Assembly: GCA_965651365.1 (NCBI GenBank)
Contig: CBFGSA010000061.1
Coordinates: 1 to 17,202 of the forward strand
DNA: 17,202 nt
Direction: 5' to 3'
Source: DASSBG01 sp965651365
GTDB taxonomy: Bacteria; Pseudomonadota; Gammaproteobacteria; Xanthomonadales; Rhodanobacteraceae
The notes beneath the pieces were generated by a model. The model ran no database searches, had not been told where the DNA came from, and saw only the letters and a list, made by a program, of their open reading frames with translations. The translations under genes and the position numbers were made by a program. Each line of letters begins with the position of its first letter. Position 1 is the first letter of the stretch. Positions 12,369 to 17,202 of this stretch are shown one piece after another.

Positions 12369-14747
12369 ATGAAATTCTCCGAAAACTGGCTGCGCCAACT
12401 GATCGACATCCCCGCCGACCACGCGGCGCTGGTCGAGCGCCTGACCCTGTCCGGGCTGGAGGTCGATGGCGTGGAACGATTGGGTGACGGACTGGAAGGC
12501 GTCGTGGTGGGCGAGATCATCGCCATCGAGCCGCATCCGGATGCCGATCGGCTGCGTGTGTGCCAGGTCACGGCCGGCTCGGGCGAGCCGCTGACGATCG
12601 TGTGCGGGGCGCCCAATGCCCGGCTCGGCCTCAAGGCACCCCTGGCCACGGTTGGCGCGGTATTGCCCGGCGGTCTCAAGATCAAGCCGGCCAAACTGCG
12701 CGGCATCGAGTCCTTCGGCATGTTGTGCTCGGCGCGCGAGCTGGCGCTGGCCGACGACGCCGACGGTCTGATGGAGCTGCCCGCGGTGGCCGCGGCCGGC
12801 CAGCCCTTGGCGGCGGCACTGAAGCTGCCCGACGCCGTGATCGAGCTCGGCCTGACGCCGAACCGCCCGGATTGTCTCGGCATGCAGGGCCTGGCGCGGG
12901 ACGTGGCGGCCCAGTTCGGGCAGGCGTACACACCTTCGGCTCAAACGACGGCAGAAGTTTCCAGCGCCAGCGTGCGCGGCATCCGGCTCGAAGCCGGCAC
13001 CGACTGCCCGCGCTACCTGGGTCGGGTCATCGATGGGCTGGACATGGCGGCACCGACCCCGGCCTGGATGGCGCTACGCCTGCGCCGCGCAGGCCTGCGA
13101 CCACTGAGCCTGGTGGTGGATGTGACCAACTACGTGATGCTGGAGTTGGGCCAACCCCTGCATGCCTTCGACAACGAGTGCCTCGACGGCGATATCGTGG
13201 TGCGGCATGCGCGCAAGGACGAGCCGCTGGCCCTGCTGGATGGCAGCGAGGCCACACTTGACGAGAGCTTTCTGGTGATTGCCGATGACCGGCAGGCGCT
13301 GGCCGTGGCCGGCGTGATGGGTGGCCATGCCTCGCGCGTCACTGATGATACACGGACCATTTTCCTGGAAAGCGCGCATTTCGCGCCGGCAGCCATCATG
13401 GGCCGCGCCCGCCGCCTTGGCCTGCACACCGACGCCTCGCACCGGTTCGAGCGCGGGGTCGATCCCGAGCTGCCGCGCCAGGCGCTGGAGCGCGCCAGCG
13501 AGCTGCTGCTGTCGATTGCCGGCGGCCAGGCGGGGCCGGTGTGCGTGTCCGAACACACGGCGGATCTGCCGCTCCGCCCGCCGGTCCGCCTGCGCCGCCA
13601 GCGACTGGAACGCGTGCTGGGCCTGTCGATTGATGATGCTGCCGTCGCGACCATTCTGGGCAACCTGGGCCTGCAGCCCCAAGCCGGGCCTGATGGCTGG
13701 CAGGTGACCCCGCCCAGCTGGCGCTTCGACATCGAGCGCGAAGAGGACCTGATCGAGGAGGTGGCCCGCATCCACGGCTACCCGCAAATCCCGGTGCGCG
13801 CGCCGTCCGGCGAACTGGTGCTGGCGCCCGAAGCGGAGACTCTGCTGCCGCGTCACCAACTGGTCCGCCAGCTCATCGCACGCGACTATCACGAGGCCAT
13901 CTGCATGGCCTTCGTCAGTGCCGACCTGCTGGACGCCTGGGGCCTGGCACAGGGTGGCGTTACCCTGGCCAACCCGCTGTCGGCGGATCAGGCCGTGATG
14001 CGGCCCAGCCTGCTGCCCGGGCTGGTGCAGGCACTGAGGCGCAATCGCGCGCGCCAGCAGGAACGGGTACGCCTGTTCGAAAGCGGCCACGTGTTTGCGG
14101 CCGGGGGCGAAGCGGCACCGCGGGAAACCGCCATGCTGGCGCTGGTCGCCTGCGGCGATGCGCGCCGCGAGCAATGGGGCGAGTCGCATCGTGCACTGGA
14201 TTTCCACGACCTCAAGGGCGATGTGCAATCCTTGCTCGCTGCGGGCGACAAGGCGTGGGCCTTCGATGCGGAAACGCTGCCCGACTGGCTGCATCCCGGC
14301 CGCGCTGCGCGCGTACTGCAGGACGGTCAGCCGGTGGGTTGGCTGGGCGAACTGCATCCGGCCCTGGCTGCCCGTTTGGGTCTGGACGAGGTGGTGCTGG
14401 TGGCAGAGCTCGAGCTCATCGCCGTGCAACAGCGCCCCTTGCCGCAGGCGCAGCCGGTGGCACGTTTCCCGCATGTTCGCCGCGATCTGGCCGTGGAAGT
14501 GGATGCGTCCACTCCCTGGCAGCAAATTGCCGATTGCGTGCACCAGGCCGCGGGCGAACGGCTCCGGGAATTGCGGCTTTTTGACCAATATCAGGGCCCC
14601 GAGCTTGATCCGGGTCGAAAAAGTCTGGCTATGGGCTTGATTTTGCAGGCGCGTTCGCGCACTCTTGTCGACAACGAGGTGGACGAGTGCGTGGCCACGG
14701 TGGTTGCGGCCTTGTCTGCGCAATGTGCAGCCAGACTAAGGGGATGA
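12369..14747 (+). CDS. pheT: Phenylalanine--tRNA ligase beta subunit
   Basis: Large subunit of PheRS, which binds tRNA-Phe and edits Tyr-tRNA-Phe; 792 residues (795 in E. coli). Order of domains: N-terminal MKFSENWLRQLIDIP; OB-fold tRNA-binding domain (about 42-150, IIAIEPHPDADRLRVCQV and PAKLRGIESFGMLCSA); B3/B4 editing region (ELGLTPNRPDCLGMQGLARD, VDVTNYVMLELGQPLHAFD, then GLHTDASHRFERGVDP); B5; catalytic-like core (SWRFDIEREEDLIEEVARIH); and C-terminal anticodon-binding domain (HVRRDLAVEVD to the end). The ATG at 12369 agrees with the family but has no SD, because the repeat element runs up to 7 bases before it. The stop is one base before the ihfA ATG, so those two are coupled. Confidence 0.97.
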   Translation: MKFSENWLRQLIDIPADHAALVERLTLSGLEVDGVERLGDGLEGVVVGEIIAIEPHPDADRLRVCQVTAGSGEPLTIVCGAPNARLGLKAPLATVGAVLPGGLKIKPAKLRGIESFGMLCSARELALADDADGLMELPAVAAAGQPLAAALKLPDAVIELGLTPNRPDCLGMQGLARDVAAQFGQAYTPSAQTTAEVSSASVRGIRLEAGTDCPRYLGRVIDGLDMAAPTPAWMALRLRRAGLRPLSLVVDVTNYVMLELGQPLHAFDNECLDGDIVVRHARKDEPLALLDGSEATLDESFLVIADDRQALAVAGVMGGHASRVTDDTRTIFLESAHFAPAAIMGRARRLGLHTDASHRFERGVDPELPRQALERASELLLSIAGGQAGPVCVSEHTADLPLRPPVRLRRQRLERVLGLSIDDAAVATILGNLGLQPQAGPDGWQVTPPSWRFDIEREEDLIEEVARIHGYPQIPVRAPSGELVLAPEAETLLPRHQLVRQLIARDYHEAICMAFVSADLLDAWGLAQGGVTLANPLSADQAVMRPSLLPGLVQALRRNRARQQERVRLFESGHVFAAGGEAAPRETAMLALVACGDARREQWGESHRALDFHDLKGDVQSLLAAGDKAWAFDAETLPDWLHPGRAARVLQDGQPVGWLGELHPALAARLGLDEVVLVAELELIAVQQRPLPQAQPVARFPHVRRDLAVEVDASTPWQQIADCVHQAAGERLRELRLFDQYQGPELDPGRKSLAMGLILQARSRTLVDNEVDECVATVVAALSAQCAARLRG

Positions 14748-14748
14748 A

Positions 14749-15048
14749 ATGGCGTTGACCAAAGCGGACATGGCCGAGCGCCTGTACTCGGAGGTCGGGC
14801 TGAACAAACGTGAAGCCAAGGAATTCGTGGATGCGTTCTTCGAGACCATGCGCGATACCCTGGCCCAGGGGGAGCAGGTGAAACTTTCGGGTTTCGGCAA
14901 TTTCGACCTGCGCCAGAAGAATGAGCGCCCCGGACGCAATCCCAAGACCGGCGAGGAGATTCCGATCTCCGCCCGGCGAGTGGTGACCTTCCGCCAGGGC
15001 CAGAAGCTGAAGGATCGGGTCGACGCCTATGCTGGACCAAAGCAATAA
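14749..15048 (+). CDS. ihfA: Integration host factor subunit alpha
   Basis: Subunit of the IHF heterodimer, a nucleoid protein that bends DNA sharply at specific sites and serves recombination, replication and transcription. The 99 residues are the normal length. MALTKADMAERLYSEVGLNK begins the helical body; GFGNFDLRQKNERPGRNP carries the beta arm with the intercalating proline (P65 in RNPKTGEEIPI), and VVTFRQGQKLKDRV closes it. The alpha rather than beta subunit or HU is indicated by the N-terminus and by position after pheT, the universal site of ihfA in gammaproteobacteria. The start ATG 14749 has AAGGGG just upstream inside the pheT end. Its last 20 bases overlap the start of the merR-type gene. 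Confidence 0.97.
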   Translation: MALTKADMAERLYSEVGLNKREAKEFVDAFFETMRDTLAQGEQVKLSGFGNFDLRQKNERPGRNPKTGEEIPISARRVVTFRQGQKLKDRVDAYAGPKQ

Positions 15049-15385
15049 CGCCGAGCTTCCGGCCATCCCGGCCAAGCGCTACTTCACCATCGGTGAAGTG
15101 AGCGAGCTGTGCGGTGTCAAGCCGCATGTGCTGCGCTACTGGGAGCAGGAATTTCCGGCGCTGAAACCGGTCAAGCGGCGCGGCAACCGGCGCTACTACC
15201 AGCGCCACGACGTGATGATGATCCGCCAGATCCGTGCGCTGCTCTACGACCAGGGCTTCACCATCACCGGCGCACGCCAGCGCCTGGAAGGCGAGCCGGC
15301 ACGCATGGAAGCCAGCATGTCGCAGCAGATCGTGCACCAGGTGCGCCTGGAGCTGGAAGAAGTGCTGAAAATCCTGCGCCATTGA
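15029..15385 (+). CDS. MerR family transcriptional regulator
   Basis: DNA-binding regulator of 118 residues. The winged-helix N-terminus is clear: YFTIGEVSELCGVKPHVLRY (residues 18-37), WEQEFPALKP, RRGNRRYYQRHDV, then IRQIRALLYDQGFTITGARQ. The C-terminal part (about 88-118) is a short amphipathic helix likely to dimerise. No metal-binding cysteines of the MerR/CueR type are present (only C29, inside the HTH), so it is not a metal sensor by sequence. It overlaps ihfA by 20 bases, meaning the two are translated from one message; this ihfA-merR pairing is conserved in Pseudomonas and Xanthomonas relatives. Its target is unknown to me. Confidence 0.93.
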   Translation: MLDQSNNAELPAIPAKRYFTIGEVSELCGVKPHVLRYWEQEFPALKPVKRRGNRRYYQRHDVMMIRQIRALLYDQGFTITGARQRLEGEPARMEASMSQQIVHQVRLELEEVLKILRH

Positions 15386-15455
15386 GCGCCAGACCCCGAC
15401 ACGCGCTCATTCCGCAGCTGCACGGAGCGCAAGAATGCGGGTTCCACGATTCCCC

Positions 15456-15660
15456 GTCATCCCGGGATCCCCGACACGCCCGTCATCCTGGGGCTGCGCG
15501 CAGCGCAGAACCCGGGATCCATCGTCCCGGGATCCCCGACACACCCGTCATCCTGGTGGGGCTGCGCGCAGCGCAGAACCCGGGATCCATCATCCCGGGA
15601 TCCCCGACACACCCGTCATCCTGGGGCTGCGCGCAGCGCAGAACCCGGGATCCATCGTCC
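15456..15660. repeat. Tandem array of three REP hairpin units, period 65-68
   Basis: Three near-identical copies (15481-15521, 15546-15589, 15614-15654) begin CGTCATCCTGG and end GAACCCGGGATCCA. Each has a perfect inner hairpin, CTGCGC-GCA-GCGCAG. They are separated by a second repeated segment, TCCCGGGATCCCCGACAC. The middle copy has three extra bases (TGG). A diverged inverted end (CCAGAATGACAG, about 15697-15708) closes the array. The wider gap 15386-15768 also holds a CCGCA/TGCGG hairpin (15412-15416 with 15436-15440) right after the merR stop. No real gene is seen here; frames running through it only translate the repeats. It is not a CRISPR, because the intervening segments are identical too. 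Confidence 0.85.
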
Positions 15661-15768
15661 GCTTTGCTGTCCCCGGCCGCCCGCTTCGCGAGCCGCCAGA
15701 ATGACAGCTTGACGTTCAGTAGCGGCCGTTCCTGAATGATCCGATTTTTTCACGAGAGTACGCATCCC

Positions 15769-16791
15769 ATGCCCAAAATCCTGCTTCTGGCGCTTTTGGC
15801 GCTTCCGGCCCTGCTGGCCGGCTGCGCCGCCGGCTCGGCACAGGCTCCGTCCACGCCGCTTCCATCGCTCTGGGCCATGCAGTGGCAGACCAGCCAGGAT
15901 GCCACCAACCCGTTGGTGGGACGCATCTGGAACGCCCGTGCGCAGCGTTGGGCCACAGCGGCCGAATTGCGCCAGGCGGTCGCCGGCGCGCACTTCGTGT
16001 TGCTGGGTGAAACCCATGACAACCCCGATCACCACCGTCTGCAGGCCGAGCTTTTGCAGGCAGTCGTCGATGCCGGTCGCAAGCCGGCCGTCGCCTTCGA
16101 GATGCTGGATCTGGACCAGCAGCCCGCCCTGAGCGACTATCTTGCCAGCCAGCCCGCCGATGGCCGCGGTCTGGGGCCGGCGGTCGACTGGGCCGACAGT
16201 GGCTGGCCGGCCTGGTCGATGTACCAGCCGATTGCCGACGTGGCCCTGGCTGCGCACTTGCCGCTTGTCGCCGCCAATCTGCCCAGCGCCACCGTCAAGG
16301 CCGTGGCCCTCAAAGGTTACAACGCACTGCAACCGGCGCGGGTCAAGACCCTGGGCCTGCGCCAGCCGTGGCCCGCGGCACGCACCGAAACCATGCTGGA
16401 GGAAATCTACATCAGCCATTGCAGGCTGATGCCCAAATCTGCTCTGGGCGGCATGGTCAAGGCCCAGCGCACCCGCAACGCGATCATGGCCCTGCGTATG
16501 GAGCGCAAGGCCACCGCCGATGGAGCGGTGCTGATCGCCGGCGCCGGCCACGCGCGCACCGACTTCGGCGTGCCGCTGGAGTTGCGCCGCGACAACCCGG
16601 CCGCCGATATCCTCAGTATCGCCATGATCGAGACCAGGCCGGGAAAAACGGCGCCGGCCGACTACGCCGCCGACTACAATGTGCAGCGCCTGCCGTTTGA
16701 CTACGTGCTGTTCACGCCCGGTGCGGCGCGCGAGGATCCTTGTGTCGCCCTCAAGAAGCGCTTTGGCGCGGCGACCCGCGGCTCGAAGTGA
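15769..16791 (+). CDS. ChaN family lipoprotein
   Basis: Predicted membrane-anchored lipoprotein of 340 residues in the ChaN/haem-binding uptake family. The N-terminus MPKILLLALLALPALLAGC is a signal peptide with lipobox LAGC (lipidated C19). The family signature LLGETHDNPDHH is at residues 78-89, FEMLDLDQQ at 110-118 and GAGHARTDFGVP at 258-269. Campylobacter ChaN binds haem, and the family is often linked to iron uptake, but many members have no proven role. The start at ATG 15769 is chosen because the signal peptide begins there; an ATG 33 bases upstream would add eleven residues ahead of it. The gene lies between the merR end of the operon and tRNA-Pro and is separated from both, so it is probably its own transcription unit. 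No haem or TonB genes lie nearby. Confidence 0.85.
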   Translation: MPKILLLALLALPALLAGCAAGSAQAPSTPLPSLWAMQWQTSQDATNPLVGRIWNARAQRWATAAELRQAVAGAHFVLLGETHDNPDHHRLQAELLQAVVDAGRKPAVAFEMLDLDQQPALSDYLASQPADGRGLGPAVDWADSGWPAWSMYQPIADVALAAHLPLVAANLPSATVKAVALKGYNALQPARVKTLGLRQPWPAARTETMLEEIYISHCRLMPKSALGGMVKAQRTRNAIMALRMERKATADGAVLIAGAGHARTDFGVPLELRRDNPAADILSIAMIETRPGKTAPADYAADYNVQRLPFDYVLFTPGAAREDPCVALKKRFGAATRGSK

Positions 16792-16841
16792 TTGCTGCTG
16801 AAGATGAGCGGGCAGGAGGGTGACACCGGCGCAGCCCGCTG

Positions 16842-16871
16842 TTCCCAAGCCTTGGAAGCGGCTGCTACAAT
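16842..16871 (+). promoter_or_regulatory. Probable promoter of tRNA-Pro
   Basis: TTCCCA (16842-16847) and TACAAT (16866-16871) are separated by 18 bases and end 23 bases before the mature tRNA, the expected distance for a tRNA promoter. The -10 matches the consensus well and the -35 at four of six positions. Confidence 0.55.
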
Positions 16872-16894
16872 AGCCGTTCTGCAATGCCGCATGT

Positions 16895-16971
16895 CGGGGC
16901 GTAGCGCAGCCTGGTAGCGCACTACAATGGGGTTGTAGGGGTCGCGAGTTCGAATCTCGCCGCCCCGACCA
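16895..16971 (+). tRNA. tRNA-Pro (anticodon GGG)
   Basis: A full cloverleaf of 77 bases with encoded CCA. The acceptor stem CGGGGCG pairs with CGCCCCG, and C1-G72 with A73 is typical of bacterial tRNA-Pro. The D arm is GCGC-AGCCTGGTA-GCGC. The anticodon stem CTACA/TGTAG encloses the loop ATGGGGT, giving anticodon GGG, which reads CCC and CCU. The T arm is GCGAG-TTCGAAT-CTCGC. It matches E. coli proL closely in the D arm and anticodon loop. A tRNA-Pro(GGG) at the end of the ihfA-merR operon is also found in Pseudomonas; here a ChaN gene lies between. Confidence 0.97.
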
Positions 16972-16990
16972 CTACGGCACAGCACACAAA

Positions 16991-17018
16991 ACCGGTTCCG
17001 CGAGGAAGCGGTTTTTTT
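16991..17018 (+). terminator. Intrinsic terminator after tRNA-Pro
   Basis: ACCGGTTCC pairs with GGAAGCGGT (one internal G-G mismatch) around a GCGA tetraloop and is followed by seven T. The flanking ACACAAAA and TTTTTTTGTGT also pair, so the structure could terminate transcription from both directions. It lies 20 bases after the tRNA end. Confidence 0.9.
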
Positions 17019-17035
17019 GTGTCGGCCGCCGGCCG

Positions 17036-17196
17036 GCCGGGATTGGGGATTCGGGGATTCGGGATTCGAGTTTCGGCCTTTTCCAAATCCGGTGGTCGCG
17101 GCGACCGTGGCAATCCTGCCGTTCCTGCAGGAAAATCCGCGACAGGCTCCGCAAGCAGCACTTGCGAATCCCCAATCTCGAATCTCGAATCCCGGC
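17036..17196. repeat. Inverted pair of G-rich heptad repeats downstream of tRNA-Pro
   Basis: The left end (from 17036) reads GCCGGGATTGGGGATTCGGG and continues with GGATTCGGGATTCG; the right end (about 17165-17196) is its inverted, more decayed counterpart, closing with GAATCCCGGC. The left end has four G runs of three or four spaced by 3-4 bases, a canonical G-quadruplex pattern on the plus strand. The central part (17070-17160) encodes nothing I recognise. The layout matches the element in the pheS-pheT gap. Confidence 0.65.
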
Positions 17197-17202
17197 TGCT
17201 AG

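Noticed and set aside
12076..12372. Open frame of 98 codons across the pheS-pheT gap
   Set aside because: It only translates the heptad and REP repeats (GIRDWG, SRIPNPESR) and has no family resemblance.
13074..14723. Minus-strand frame of about 550 codons opposite pheT
   Set aside because: pheT is intact and conserved across the whole span; the antisense product looks like compositional noise.
15456..15660. CRISPR-like array
   Set aside because: Only three units, the segments between hairpins are themselves identical, and no cas genes are present; it is a tandem REP array.
15435..15704. Open frame with repeated RDP/GIP peptides in the REP array
   Set aside because: The peptide repeats mirror the DNA repeat; no SD and no plausible protein fold.

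Overview
The window is high-GC chromosomal DNA from a gammaproteobacterium, most likely of the Xanthomonadales/Lysobacterales. Two things support this. The block thrS-infC-rpmI-rplT-pheS-pheT-ihfA-merR followed by tRNA-Pro(GGG) is the gene order I know from Pseudomonas and Xanthomonas relatives. The gaps also carry G-rich 'GGGATTC/GGGATTGG' heptad repeats and GTCATCCTGG-type REP hairpins of the kind I associate with that group. The family assignment is inference from memory, not a search.

Layout. 29-1456 (-): class I DNA photolyase with a GTG start. 1708-4380 (+): secreted two-domain M16 metalloprotease. 4560-6859 (-): a translationally coupled pair (TGATG overlap), a TviB-like UDP-HexNAc dehydrogenase followed by a UDP-glucuronate-4-epimerase-like enzyme; together they make 4-epimerised UDP-uronic acids for a surface polysaccharide. 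6860-7089: divergent regulatory region ending in a terminator-like hairpin that looks like a thrS attenuator. 7090-15385 (+): translation/IHF operon. 15769-16791 (+): ChaN-family lipoprotein. 16895-16971 (+): tRNA-Pro(GGG) with its own promoter and terminator.

The operon joins two aminoacyl-tRNA synthetases (ThrRS, PheRS alpha and beta), initiation factor IF3, ribosomal proteins L35 and L20, IHF-alpha and a MerR-family regulator. Several control elements are visible: the hairpin plus T8 before thrS with mutually exclusive upstream pairings, a strong SD followed by a rare AUC start on infC, a probable internal promoter and leader before rpmI, and a GNRA-capped terminator-like hairpin before pheS.

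The most unusual item is rplT. It encodes 266 residues instead of about 118: normal L20, a roughly 60-residue Lys/Pro/Ala linker, then a complete helix-hairpin-helix-type domain. The second notable theme is repeats inside and beside this essential operon. A 280-bp element with 22-bp terminal inverted repeats fills the pheS-pheT gap, and five copies of a hairpin repeat show compensatory base changes that preserve the stem.
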